NCBI RefSeq assembly: GCF_042432825.1
Contig: NZ_JBHLWN010000077.1
Span: 124,001-188,000 of the forward strand
Direction: 5' to 3'
From: Gordoniibacillus chartarius
Lineage (GTDB): Bacteria; Bacillota; Bacilli; Paenibacillales; NBRC-103111
DNA: 64,000 nt
The translations under genes and the position numbers were made by a program. The notes under the pieces are model-generated. The model saw only the letters and a program-made list of their open reading frames with translations, made no database searches and was not told where the DNA came from. Below, one piece after another: positions 43,958 through 52,815 of this stretch (the stretch's first letter is position 1; every line of letters starts with the position of its first letter).

Positions 43958-45949
43958 CTAAAGCGCCATGCAGGGCAGTGTAACGATGAACGTCGAGCCT
44001 TTGCCAAGCTCCGACTCAAATCGGACCGTCCCTCCGTGCGCCTCCACGATTTCTTTCACAATGGCCAGCCCCAGCCCGGTTCCTCCGATTTTACGCCGGT
44101 CCGTATTGTCCACCCGGTAAAATTTGGTGAACATATGAGGCTTGGCGTCGTCCGGAATGCCGAGTCCATAATCCTGAACATGGATGAACGCAGCACTGCC
44201 CTGCACTTGCAGGCGAAGGTCCGTCACTTTCGAATCCGGCGCATACTTGATCGCATTGCTGATCAGGTTGTGCAGCACCTGCCGAAGCTTGTCCGCATCC
44301 GCATGCACATACACCGGCTGTTCCGGCAGCTGCATACGAATAAAGCTGTGCTGCCTGTCATCCCATTGCTCCGCGACATCCCGGATCAGCTCCCCTACTT
44401 CCACTACATGAAAATCATACGAATGATGTCCCGCCTCCATCCGCTGCAAATCCAAAAAATCGTTCAGCATTCCGGATAGCCGCGCCGCTTCTTTGTATAC
44501 GGTCGTCAAATACTTGAGCTGCTTCTCCCTTTCCAGCTCGCGCGTCGACAAAATTTCGACAAATCCCAGAATGCTTGTCAACGGCGTTCGCAGCTCATGC
44601 GAAATGATGCTGACAAATTCCATTTTCCGTTCGTTTAGCCGTCCTTCCTCCGTTCGGTCCGATATGACGATCAGTCTGTCGCCGGCCGCATCCGGACCGG
44701 CATCGGTTTCGACCTGAACCGCATAAAATTCGATATATTTTGTCTCGGCTCCAACCACCAAAATGACCCGCTCATGCGCTTGCCGGGCTTTGCCGTCCCG
44801 TACAGCCATCAGCGATGACCGAAGCGGCTCATAAGGCGACAGCCGCGGCCTCAACCGTTCCAGCCAATCGTCAAACTTTTCCCCGACCTCGCACGCTTGG
44901 TGCACGATCATTTCGCACCGGGAATTGACGAACAGGATATGACCGCGCGTATCGCACATCATCATCCCTTCCCGCGTCGATTCCAGCAAGCTGTGAATAT
45001 GCTTTTGGTCCAGCAGCAGCTGCTCGTTAAGCAAAGCGAGCCGAGCCAGCTTGCGTTTGCGGTCCTCATATAGTAATTGGGCTTGGTAATAGAGCGTACG
45101 CAGCTCCATCAGCATTTTACACATGACGAGCCCCGCCGAAACCATACTGATCACCCGGGCCATGTACCAGCCGACACTATATCTCGCACCGGAAAATAAG
45201 GACAAAGTAACGTCCAGCATAAATGCCAAAGCAGCTATAATCAGCCACAAGCCAATCGACGACTTTCTCGTCGGAAGCCGCCACAGCACGATGACCGCCA
45301 ACACGTTTAACATCCAAACGACAATTCCGGCTCCCCTAAGACTCCAGAGGTTGTAGATGTCATTGTGGATCAGGATCGGCAGCCGGTTTATGCCGGCAAT
45401 GACAAGCAGAGCGGAAGCTGCGACGAGCAGCACGACGCCTGAAATGATGAACAACGTCCAGCGCGCAGCCTGCCGTGCCGATAAGGGTCTGCCCCCAAAT
45501 CGTTCCGTAAGGGCGTATAGCAGGAGCATACACGGATAACCGATGTGCCAGAGCACCCACAGCCATACAGCGGACTGGCTCCCTGCATGGAGCAGCCCGG
45601 TTTCGGAAAACACGCCCGGAAACATCAGGATGTGCAGTACGGTAATGAATGCGGAATACAAATACGCGCCCGCCAGCAATCCTTGCGGAAGTCTGCGGCT
45701 CACGCGGAATTCGCTGAACAGCAAATATGCCGTAGCGAGGTCAAGCACGAATACAATCGTACTGAATATCGGAAGAAACGGCACAACGGCCGGCAAAACG
45801 TGCTGACTGAACGGAAGTGTGGCGCCCACGACCAGCAATAATACGATCGCGGCAACTGCAGCTGCAATGCGCTCTCGGGCCGATGCAGGACGGTTGTGCA
45901 GGTGAAACGGTATATGCGATGCAGCGTCATCTTGAAGTGGTTGACTCAT
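43958..45949 (-). CDS. Multi-pass membrane histidine kinase with PAS domain
   Basis: This 663-residue kinase has an N-terminal sensor of eight or so membrane helices (about 28-275, MASE4-like), a linking helix and a PAS domain (about 318-430). A HisKA domain with the phospho-acceptor His451 in ISHELRTPL is followed by HATPase_c with N, G1 and G2 boxes (NLISNAIKYA, VQDYGLGIP, GGTGLGLAI). The ATG at 45949 has AAGGAG upstream. No response regulator gene is adjacent; instead a diguanylate cyclase gene follows, so the kinase must phosphorylate a regulator elsewhere or work with the cyclase indirectly. Confidence 0.93.
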   Translation of the reverse strand: MSQPLQDDAASHIPFHLHNRPASARERIAAAVAAIVLLLVVGATLPFSQHVLPAVVPFLPIFSTIVFVLDLATAYLLFSEFRVSRRLPQGLLAGAYLYSAFITVLHILMFPGVFSETGLLHAGSQSAVWLWVLWHIGYPCMLLLYALTERFGGRPLSARQAARWTLFIISGVVLLVAASALLVIAGINRLPILIHNDIYNLWSLRGAGIVVWMLNVLAVIVLWRLPTRKSSIGLWLIIAALAFMLDVTLSLFSGARYSVGWYMARVISMVSAGLVMCKMLMELRTLYYQAQLLYEDRKRKLARLALLNEQLLLDQKHIHSLLESTREGMMMCDTRGHILFVNSRCEMIVHQACEVGEKFDDWLERLRPRLSPYEPLRSSLMAVRDGKARQAHERVILVVGAETKYIEFYAVQVETDAGPDAAGDRLIVISDRTEEGRLNERKMEFVSIISHELRTPLTSILGFVEILSTRELEREKQLKYLTTVYKEAARLSGMLNDFLDLQRMEAGHHSYDFHVVEVGELIRDVAEQWDDRQHSFIRMQLPEQPVYVHADADKLRQVLHNLISNAIKYAPDSKVTDLRLQVQGSAAFIHVQDYGLGIPDDAKPHMFTKFYRVDNTDRRKIGGTGLGLAIVKEIVEAHGGTVRFESELGKGSTFIVTLPCMAL

Positions 45950-46035
45950 GCCCCGACTCCTTGGTCTTCAAACCGTGCAATTCTTTATCAAGCTATATTA
46001 TAACAGGACTGAACGAAATCTGTAGCCGCATCGAA

Positions 46036-46078
46036 AGAAAAACGCTCCCGCCAGCCTGTAAGGCCGGACAAGAGCGTC
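46036..46078 (-). terminator. Terminator of the leuCD operon
   Basis: ACGCTC ... GAGCGT stem with inner pairing, followed by TTTTTCTTT on the minus strand. Confidence 0.85.
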
Positions 46079-46098
46079 TATGGTTTATTTCTTCGTTA

Positions 46099-46701
46099 TT
46101 ACTTGTAATTCAATTCCGGATGTGCCGCTTCGTACGCCGAAATCGCGGCTTCATGCTGCAGCGTCAGTCCGATATCGTCGAGGCCGAGCAGCAGGAACTG
46201 ACGGCGGTGCTCATCGAGATCGAAGTCGTAGGACAGACCGTAGTCGTCCGTAATCTTCTTGCTCTCGAGGTCGACGTTCAGCTTGTAGCCTTCATGCTGC
46301 GCCGTACGCTGGAACAGCTCTTCAACCTGCTCCTCCGACAGCTTGATCGGCAGAATGCCGTTCTTGAAGCAGTTGTTGTAGAAGATGTCCGCATAAGACG
46401 GAGCGATGATCACCTTGAAGCCGAAATCCTGAATCGCCCATGGCGCGTGCTCGCGGGACGAGCCGCAGCCGAAGTTGGCGCGGGACAGCAGCACGGATGC
46501 GCCCTTGTAGCGGTCTTGGTTGAGCGGGAAGCTCTCGATGACGTTGCCCTGCTCATCCCATCTCCATTCAAAGAACAGGAACTGGCCGAAGCCCGTGCGC
46601 TCGATGCGCTTCAAGAACTGCTTAGGGATAATGGCGTCGGTGTCGACGTTGACGCGGTCGACCGGACCGACGAGACCTGTATGTTGTTTGAACGATTCCA
46701 T
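46099..46701 (-). CDS. leuD: 3-isopropylmalate dehydratase small subunit
   Basis: This 200-residue swivel domain of isopropylmalate isomerase has the substrate loop NFGCGSSREHAPW, which is diagnostic of LeuD. With LeuC it converts 2-isopropylmalate to 3-isopropylmalate in leucine synthesis. The ATG at 46701 has GAGAGGAGA upstream. It is second in a two-gene operon ending in a terminator; leuA, leuB and ilv genes are not nearby. Confidence 0.97.
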   Translation of the reverse strand: MESFKQHTGLVGPVDRVNVDTDAIIPKQFLKRIERTGFGQFLFFEWRWDEQGNVIESFPLNQDRYKGASVLLSRANFGCGSSREHAPWAIQDFGFKVIIAPSYADIFYNNCFKNGILPIKLSEEQVEELFQRTAQHEGYKLNVDLESKKITDDYGLSYDFDLDEHRRQFLLLGLDDIGLTLQHEAAISAYEAAHPELNYK

Positions 46702-46731
46702 GTCCGAATCTCCTCTCTCGTGTAGCTCTAC

Positions 46732-48153
46732 TTACGCTTCTTGCGCGACTTTGAACGTCCAGTCGCGAACGTCGACGAAACGGCCGGCAATCGCTGCCGC
46801 TGCCGCCATCGCCGGGGACACCAGATGCGTCCGTCCGCCGCGGCCTTGACGGCCTTCGAAGTTGCGGTTCGACGTCGAAGCGCAGCGCTCGCCCGGGGAC
46901 AGAACGTCCGGGTTCATAGCCAGACACATCGAGCAGCCGGCGTCACGCCATTCGAAGCCTGCTTCAGTGAAAATTTTATCCAAGCCTTCGGCTTCCGCCT
47001 GCAGCTTGACGCGTCCGGAGCCCGGTACGACGATCGCGTTGACGTGCGATGCCACCTTGTAGCCGCGGGCAACTTCCGCTGCAGCACGCAGGTCTTCGAT
47101 CCGGCCGTTCGTGCAGGAGCCGATAAAGACGCGGTCGATCTTGAGCTCCGTGATCGGCGTTCCCGGCGTAAGTCCCATGTACTCGATCGCCTTCTCCGCC
47201 GCTTTGCGCTCGTTTTCCGTTGCGAAGTCCTTCGGGTTCGGAACGACGTCCGTTACGGAAGTACCCATGCCCGGGGATGTTCCCCAAGTGACTTGCGGGA
47301 TCAGCGAATCGGCATCGAATTCAACAACGGTATCGTACTCGGCGCCTTCGTCGGTGGTCAGCTGCTTCCAGCGCTGAACAGCTTCGTCGAATGCTGCGCC
47401 TTGCGGCACATACTCGCGGCCGCGGAGATATTCGAACGTCGTCTCATCCGGCGCAATCAGACCTGCGCGTGCGCCGGCTTCGATCGACATGTTGCACACG
47501 GTCATACGCTCTTCCATCGTCAGCTTGCGGATCGCTTCGCCGGTGTACTCGATAACGTAGCCCGTTGCGAAGTCGGTGCCGTACTTGCCGATGATGCCGA
47601 GGATGAGGTCCTTCGCCGTAACGCCCGTCTTGAGGCTTCCGTTTACGCGAACTTCCATCGTCTTCGACTTCGACTGCTGCAGACACTGCGTAGCGAGCAC
47701 GTGCTCGACTTCACTCGTACCGATACCGAATGCCAGCGCGCCGAAAGCGCCGTGAGTTGAAGTATGGGAATCGCCGCAAACGATCGTCTTGCCCGGGTGC
47801 GTCAAACCGATTTCCGGTCCCATAACGTGAACGACGCCTTGATCGATGTTGTGCAGGTCGAACAGCTTGACGCCGAAGTCGGCGCAGTTCTTGGACAGCG
47901 TCTCTACCTGCTGGCGGGAAATCGGATCTGTGATATTGAAACGGTCCTTCGTCGGAACGTTGTGGTCCATCGTTGCGTAAGTCAGATCCGGACGGCGCAC
48001 CTTGCGGCCGGCCAAACGAAGTCCTTCGAACGCCTGCGGGCTCGTTACTTCGTGAACCAGGTGCAGGTCGATATAGATGATGCTCGGTTTGCCTGCTTCC
48101 TGATGGATGACGTGGTTGTTCCAAATTTTTTCGTAAAGGGTTTGCTTCGCCAT
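46732..48153 (-). CDS. leuC: 3-isopropylmalate dehydratase large subunit
   Basis: This 473-residue aconitase-like subunit contains the [4Fe-4S] cluster. Motifs include CGDSHTSTHGAFGALAFG, GSCTNGRIEDLR (first cluster Cys) and CSMCLAMNPD (the other two). The ATG at 48153 has TGAGGTGAG upstream. It precedes leuD by 30 bases. A likely promoter with 17-base spacing lies upstream; no leucine T-box or obvious CodY box was seen in the 265-base space. Confidence 0.97.
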   Translation of the reverse strand: MAKQTLYEKIWNNHVIHQEAGKPSIIYIDLHLVHEVTSPQAFEGLRLAGRKVRRPDLTYATMDHNVPTKDRFNITDPISRQQVETLSKNCADFGVKLFDLHNIDQGVVHVMGPEIGLTHPGKTIVCGDSHTSTHGAFGALAFGIGTSEVEHVLATQCLQQSKSKTMEVRVNGSLKTGVTAKDLILGIIGKYGTDFATGYVIEYTGEAIRKLTMEERMTVCNMSIEAGARAGLIAPDETTFEYLRGREYVPQGAAFDEAVQRWKQLTTDEGAEYDTVVEFDADSLIPQVTWGTSPGMGTSVTDVVPNPKDFATENERKAAEKAIEYMGLTPGTPITELKIDRVFIGSCTNGRIEDLRAAAEVARGYKVASHVNAIVVPGSGRVKLQAEAEGLDKIFTEAGFEWRDAGCSMCLAMNPDVLSPGERCASTSNRNFEGRQGRGGRTHLVSPAMAAAAAIAGRFVDVRDWTFKVAQEA

Positions 48154-48239
48154 CAGTTCTCACCTCAATTGATGAATATGATTTTTCGACAATCTCTTGA
48201 TATCCATTATCCTAGCACGACTGCATTCATTGTTCCAAG

Positions 48240-48268
48240 ATATAATAACTATAAGATTAATAGGTCAA
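48240..48268 (-). promoter_or_regulatory. Promoter of leuCD
   Basis: On the minus strand TTGACC (48263-48268), a 17-base spacer and TTATAT (48240-48245). A second, weaker pair (TTGGAA, 18 bases, TAGGAT) lies nearer the gene. Confidence 0.55.
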
Positions 48269-48370
48269 AGCTATAAAATCAATAAGCTGGCAACTTTTCC
48301 CACCTGCCTTGCGTCTAATGAATGATGCAAGGACGAATCTACCAATTGCAGTGCGTATCGCTGCTTGCTG

Positions 48371-48376
48371 TATAAT
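48371..48376 (+). promoter_or_regulatory. -10 box of the second SLH gene
   Basis: Consensus TATAAT on the plus strand, 43 bases before the ATG. The best -35, TTGCAG, is 19 bases away. Confidence 0.4.
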
Positions 48377-48418
48377 TGACAGAACTGTTCTAAGAATCGC
48401 CAAGGAGGATTTTGGATT

Positions 48419-50026
48419 ATGAACAAACTGCTGACCGCCGCGCTTAGCGTCACTTTCGCCTTTTCGATGATGGCCCCGGCCGCTTCCGCCGACACCTCGT
48501 CCGTACATAAAACCGTTGCCGACTTTCAGGACCTCACATCAGTCGATAACGTTCTGAAGGCAAAGATCGAAGCGATGCTGGAGTCCGGTACGTTCGAGGG
48601 AATAACGGACAACCGGTTCGGCATCCAGGAGCGGATGACGCGTGCGCAGTTCGCCAAGGTGCTGACTTCCGTGTTCGGGCTGCACGTTGAAACCGGCGCG
48701 ACGACTTCCGGCTTTACGGACGTGCCTTCCGATCACTGGGCTCTATCGTATATTGAAACCGCCAAGAAAGCCGGACTGATCGAGGGCATGACGGACACAA
48801 CGTTTGCCCCCGAAGAATCGGTAACGTTAGGCCAGTTCGCCACTGTCCTGCTGAAAGGTGTCAAGAAGCAGGTGGATACGAGCGGATCGCCATGGTATGC
48901 GCAAGCGATGAAGGATGCGGCGGCACTGGGCTTCGTATCCGCTCAAGCCGAAGGCGGTGCTGCGGCGAGCCGTGCCGATCTCGTCATCGGCGCGTATGCG
49001 GCAATTGAAGCTACGAAGCCATTGCCTGCGCCGGTCACTTTATCGATGCTGTCCGCTTCGGTTGTTGACGCCAAAACCGTAAAAGTCATCTTCGACCGTG
49101 AAGTTGACCGCAGCAAGGGCGTCCTGACGCTGAGCCGCGGCGATTCGAACGTAGCGACGGAAACAGAATGGGCCGAAGACGGGAAATCGGCGACGCTGAA
49201 GCTGAAGGATACGGCCCTCGTGACCGGTGATTATACGGTGAAACTCAGCGGCATTAATACCGGCATCGTAAAAATCGGTACGGCAACATTCAGCTATGCG
49301 GAGCCTACCGTCATGGAAGAGAAATACGTGCTGCCCGTTGCCATTACGACCGGAACGCAAAATGTAAGTTCGAGCGGAATTATAACAGGTGAAGTGGCCG
49401 GGGATCCGACACAAAGCAAGTTTGCCAAGGAGATCAAGGTTACGGCCAAAACAGCGTCCGGCGAGACGATTGCTCTGCCTGCGGGCGTGATCCAATCGGC
49501 CGTAGTAACCGATCCCTCCGTCGTCAAGCTCGCCGTAACGACCGATCATCGCGCTTACATACTCGGTCTGAAGCCTGGCACCGCCGAGGTTATGTATACG
49601 TATCAGCTGGGCGACGGCGTACTCCGGTCGGCAACAGCCAAAGTGGAAGTAAAGTCGGATAACGTTGCAGCTACACGCATCGAGGTCAAAAATACGAACT
49701 TCACGGAAACGGCAACCGTCGTAAACGGTGTGTACAGAAGCGAGTTCAACGCATTCACTTCAATGGGCTTGATCGTACACGACAATTATGGGAACAAATT
49801 CGAATCCATCGAAGCATACGATTATAACTTCGCATACCTAACATTTTTCTATGCGAGCAATGTTGTCGGAGACCCGGCAGAAGGCCCAGTCGGTACTGTC
49901 GATGCCTTCTATGGCGGCAATGTAAGAGTGATAGGCAACGTGACCGGCTTTGAACTTAGAGCCATTGCTCGTGAGACAGTCACCGGAGTAGTGGGTACTT
50001 CCTACGTTACCATTAAGAGAAAGTAG
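48419..50026 (+). CDS. S-layer-homology domain protein, 535 residues
   Basis: A signal peptide (cleavage near PAASA, residue 24) is followed by SLH repeats at about 34-90 (FQDLTSVDN), 98-150 (FTDVPSDHWALSYIETA) and a weaker third to about 200. The rest (about 205-535) has beta-rich segments: an Ig-like domain near 208-295 (VVDAKTVKVIFDREV) and invasin/Big-like domains near 345-440. It should be non-covalently held on the wall and act as a surface structure; no enzyme motif is visible. The ATG at 48419 has AAGGAGG ten bases upstream. Its 3' end borders the decayed insertion-sequence region. Confidence 0.88.
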   Translation: MNKLLTAALSVTFAFSMMAPAASADTSSVHKTVADFQDLTSVDNVLKAKIEAMLESGTFEGITDNRFGIQERMTRAQFAKVLTSVFGLHVETGATTSGFTDVPSDHWALSYIETAKKAGLIEGMTDTTFAPEESVTLGQFATVLLKGVKKQVDTSGSPWYAQAMKDAAALGFVSAQAEGGAAASRADLVIGAYAAIEATKPLPAPVTLSMLSASVVDAKTVKVIFDREVDRSKGVLTLSRGDSNVATETEWAEDGKSATLKLKDTALVTGDYTVKLSGINTGIVKIGTATFSYAEPTVMEEKYVLPVAITTGTQNVSSSGIITGEVAGDPTQSKFAKEIKVTAKTASGETIALPAGVIQSAVVTDPSVVKLAVTTDHRAYILGLKPGTAEVMYTYQLGDGVLRSATAKVEVKSDNVAATRIEVKNTNFTETATVVNGVYRSEFNAFTSMGLIVHDNYGNKFESIEAYDYNFAYLTFFYASNVVGDPAEGPVGTVDAFYGGNVRVIGNVTGFELRAIARETVTGVVGTSYVTIKRK

Positions 50027-50101
50027 CGATAGCAACCGGCCCCTTCTTTGTGGAGGGCCACTGAAGAACTCTTGCTTTTTCTGGTGGAGACCGTTAAAGG
50101 A

Positions 50102-50156
50102 CAAGTAAAAGACGACCATTATCCAGATATTTGGATAAAAGGTTGTCTTTTACTTG
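50102..50156. repeat. Long inverted repeat (hairpin)
   Basis: Arms of about 26 bases: CAAGTAAAAGACGACC and GGTTGTCTTTTACTTG outside, TATCCA and TGGATA inside. It could act as a terminator for the SLH gene, although no T-tract follows, or belong to the end of the adjacent insertion-sequence relic. Confidence 0.7.
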
Positions 50157-50181
50157 ATCTATCTGGACCGTGGAATCGTTA

Positions 50182-50855
50182 TCATACTTCGTTAGATTCA
50201 CGATTCTCTTTAGGTTTACAGTGAATATGGCAAATGCACCTTGTAACTCCATGCCAATCTAGACCCGCGGAGAACGCTAAGTCATACCCTTGTCTGTGTT
50301 CAAGCTCGCTGTTCTTCGCTTCGATGTTTGTTGCGAAACGTTCTTGGCGTTCTCCTTGAAGTACTCGCTTTCTTGAAATGCCATTTGTTCGGTGTGTTCG
50401 GCGGATTTTATACTTACTGAGTTGGTTTTGCTTTTTGCTCCTTCTTTGTAACCCCCTTCTCTGAGTGGACATCTTTTGCACAAGCAGTACGTGTCCGTTT
50501 GATTTGTACCGACACCTATTGGCCGGTTCGCGTTTTCCGGATTCCATGTGGCCGGCCTCGCAAACATACATGCCATGCATCCTTGTTAAAGAGGAACTCA
50601 TTTTCTTTCTTTCGGGCACCTTGTGTAATAAGCGGATTCAATTTAGCGATAAGTTCGATGTCATTGGTTCTAGTGTACCTGATGTTAGCTTTTTTCCGAA
50701 CAGGCGGTGTCCCCGATTATAGGAACGATCGCATTTCTGCCGTTGTCCAAACAATAGTTTTCTTTCAATTCATCATATATAAACGAGAAGTCAGCCAGCT
50801 CGTTGATCTGCCGAAGCATTATCCTCGGGAAACACTAAGTTAGACAGTTCGATAT
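50182..50855 (-). pseudogene. Decayed IS1182-like transposase, internally deleted and frameshifted
   Basis: Transposase-like peptides appear on the minus strand in more than one frame. The N-terminal part (ATG at 50819) reads MLRQINELADFSFIYDE and continues LKENYCLDNGRNAI, then breaks. The C-terminal part switches between two frames: YVCEAGHM, then CKRCPLREGGYKEGAKSK and FQESEYFKENAK, then back to NIEAKNSELEHRQGYDLA. These blocks match the order and wording of IS1182-family transposases as I remember them. The middle catalytic portion is mostly deleted. The element is dead. Confidence 0.85.
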
Positions 50856-50922
50856 ACGGACTGAAGATTATCGTTTGTTGCTTTTGTATCAAGGTATACG
50901 CCTTCTCCCCAGCAATATACAG

Positions 50923-50970
50923 AAAAAAGGCACAGTCCCCTCAATATTCTTGAGTGACTGTGCCTTTCTT
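50923..50970 (-). terminator. Terminator of the MarR gene
   Basis: AAAGGCACAGT ... ACTGTGCCTTT hairpin with TTTTTTC on the minus strand, between the MarR stop and the transposase relic. Orientation also allows plus-strand use. Confidence 0.75.
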
Positions 50971-51006
50971 ACATCAGGGGACTTTTCAGTGCCTCGCGGT
51001 ATACCA

Positions 51007-51480
51007 TTATTCTGCTGTTGTCGAAGTTGCGGCAAGCTTGTGTAAGATTTCGAACAATTGGCTTCGCTCCTCCGCAGGCAATGCGGCCAGCACCTTCTCG
51101 GCCGACTCGCTCATCGCGGCTCGAGCTTTGGCGATAAGTGGAGCCGCTGTGTCGGTCAGCTGGAGAAGCGTGGCGCGGCGGTCATACGGATCGGTAACGC
51201 GAACGAGAAGCTTCTCCTGTTCCAGGGCATCGACGAATTGAGTGACCGTACGAGGAGCGATGCCGCATTTGACGGCCATGTCACTCATTCGGATTTTGCC
51301 CGCTTCCGAGACAGTAACCAGAAATCGCAGTCTGGGACCGGTCAAATATTCGGGTATGTCATAGGTGGCTAGATGACTTTCGAATTGCAAGTGAAGCCGA
51401 TGAGTGGTTTTGATCAGCATTTCCATCACTTGGCCGGCTAGAGGCGTAGCCTGGGAATTAGAAGCTATCGATTCGTTCAT
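51007..51480 (-). CDS. MarR-family regulator of the oxidoreductase locus
   Basis: This 157-residue winged-helix protein has a helix-turn-helix near residues 63-85 (RMSDMAVKCGIAPRTVTQFV) and the wing RVTDPYDRRATLLQLT. The start at ATG 51480 has AAGGAGG 12 bases upstream. It is divergent from a broken azoreductase gene and a quinone-oxidoreductase gene, with a clear palindrome between them. The arrangement is like that of the MhqR- and YodB-type regulators of quinone and azo-compound detoxification; the sequence itself does not show which inducer is sensed. Its only cysteine, in VKCGIAP, lies inside the DNA-binding region. Confidence 0.88.
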   Translation of the reverse strand: MNESIASNSQATPLAGQVMEMLIKTTHRLHLQFESHLATYDIPEYLTGPRLRFLVTVSEAGKIRMSDMAVKCGIAPRTVTQFVDALEQEKLLVRVTDPYDRRATLLQLTDTAAPLIAKARAAMSESAEKVLAALPAEERSQLFEILHKLAATSTTAE

Positions 51481-51512
51481 ATTTGCAGAAAATCCTCCTT
51501 GACTGTAAAGAT

Positions 51513-51534
51513 GATATTGAGTAAACTCAGTATC
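51513..51534. promoter_or_regulatory. MarR-type operator palindrome
   Basis: GATATTGAGT-AA-ACTCAGTATC, ten-base arms with one mismatch, 33 bases upstream of the MarR start. A partial copy (GTATACTCAATTTATAC) follows about 20 bases further on. Likely autoregulation and control of the divergent genes. Confidence 0.65.
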
Positions 51535-51624
51535 AAAACCATTTATTGTGTATACTCAATTTATACATACATCTAATCGCTATTTTATAAGTTAATTGGG
51601 CGAATGAAAAGGAGGAATGGCGAA

Positions 51625-51785
51625 ATGACTACCTTATTCGTTAAAGCAAACAACCGACCGAACCAGTATTCCGTCAGCTTTACTATTGTATGAGGCTTTC
51701 AAACGAAGCTATTTTGAATCCCTCCGGATGATCCGGTAATTGAACTGGATTTGTACAAAGAACACTTGCCTTATAATGAAAGGGG
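51625..51785 (+). pseudogene. azoR: Truncated FMN-dependent NADH-azoreductase
   Basis: After AAAGGAGGA an ATG at 51625 opens MTTLFVKANNRPNQYSVS, the conserved N terminus of AzoR-type azoreductases. A stop follows at codon 23. In the next frames the sequence continues as YEAFKRSYFESL and then IELDLYKEHLPYN, also in azoreductase order. After about 60 residues' worth the homology ends and the next gene's ribosome site begins. The gene is therefore frameshifted and has lost more than two thirds of its length. Confidence 0.8.
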
Positions 51786-51794
51786 AAATCGGGC

Positions 51795-52739
51795 ATGTCG
51801 GAAAAAATGATGTACGCTGTCAGGTACCACGAGTTCGGAGGTGCTGACGTATTGATGCTGGAACAGGCTCCGCGCCCCGAGCCTCAAGCAGGCGAAGTGC
51901 TCGTTCGCGTGCGTGCCGCAGGCGTGCTGCCGGTCGACTGGAAAATCCGCAAAGGGCTGTTTCCGATTCCCGTTACATTCCCAAGCATTCCAGGTACTTC
52001 ATTCGCTGGCATCGTGGAGGATTGGGGAGTCGGCGTAAACGGCTATCAGAAAGGTCAAGCGGTCTTCGGAAGAAGCACGAACGGAACGTATGCGGAATAT
52101 ACGACGGTTTCGACAGAATCCATCGCTCTCATGCCGCAGTCGATGAGCTTCGAGGAGGCGGCAACTTTGACGGGCGGCGCATCGACGGCTTGGCGGGCGG
52201 TTACGGACGCCGGAGTGAAGGCCGGCGACCACGTTCTCATTCACGGCGCCGCCGGGGGCGTAGGATTGTTCGCCGTTCAATTCGCCAAGTGGAAGGGAGC
52301 GTACGTCATCGGTACCGCCGGACCCGCGAATCAGGACTTCATCCGCTCCATCGGCGTCGACGAAGCTGTCGATTATACCCGGGATTCGTTTGAAGAGGTC
52401 GCGCAGGCCGTTGATTTCGTTTTGGACACGATTGGTGGCGATACCTTGGAGCGGTCTTGGTCAGTCTTGAAGCGCGGAGGCGTCCTGATCTCGATTGTGG
52501 GACGGCCGCCGTTGGAAAAAGGGAAAGAGTTTGGCATTCGGGTGTTGCCGTCCGGGTTGGCGACGAGCCAAGACTTGGCGGACATCGCAAGTCTCATCGA
52601 CCAAGGCATGGTGCGGACCTTCGTACAGCAGGTGTATCCGATTCGCGAAGTCCGGCAAGCCCATGAACGAAGCGAGATCGGACATGGAAGAGGGCGCATC
52701 GTACTCCAAATCAGCGGTGATACCTATTCTTCGCCTTGA
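51795..52739 (+). CDS. NADP-dependent quinone oxidoreductase-like protein (zinc-free MDR family)
   Basis: This 314-residue medium-chain dehydrogenase has an N-terminal GroES-like domain (about 10-120) and a Rossmann domain with IHGAAGGVGLFAVQ (about 150-163). Zinc-binding cysteines are missing, as in quinone reductases. It should reduce quinones or enones with NADPH. The ATG at 51795 has AAAGGGG nine bases upstream. The last four codons lie inside a transposase relic read on the other strand, so the natural stop has been replaced and the protein ends with a few foreign residues (TYSSP). The catalytic part looks complete. Confidence 0.87.
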   Translation: MSEKMMYAVRYHEFGGADVLMLEQAPRPEPQAGEVLVRVRAAGVLPVDWKIRKGLFPIPVTFPSIPGTSFAGIVEDWGVGVNGYQKGQAVFGRSTNGTYAEYTTVSTESIALMPQSMSFEEAATLTGGASTAWRAVTDAGVKAGDHVLIHGAAGGVGLFAVQFAKWKGAYVIGTAGPANQDFIRSIGVDEAVDYTRDSFEEVAQAVDFVLDTIGGDTLERSWSVLKRGGVLISIVGRPPLEKGKEFGIRVLPSGLATSQDLADIASLIDQGMVRTFVQQVYPIREVRQAHERSEIGHGRGRIVLQISGDTYSSP

Positions 52740-52815
52740 TTTTATAGCGTTCCTTCGACTTTTTCTTAAAATAATCGTTTTCCTGGAACGCCAATTGCCA
52801 GGAGTGCATATTGGT
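52726..52815 (-). pseudogene. Fragment of an IS1182-like transposase
   Basis: On the minus strand one frame reads SWQLAFQENDYFKKKSKERY and then KIKAKN, which corresponds to the C-terminal block of the relic at 50182-50855 (FQESEYFKENAK ... EAKNSEL). It has a different sequence and is better preserved than the first copy here, so it derives from a separate element. Only about 30 codons remain. Another stretch shared with the first relic (CAGTGGCC followed by a GGAG/CTTT hairpin) lies at about 52891-52915, in the opposite relative orientation. Confidence 0.75.

Noticed and set aside
48154..48418. Leucine T-box or CodY site ahead of leuCD
   Set aside because: No T-box sequence, specifier region or terminator hairpin is present, and no good match to the CodY motif was seen.
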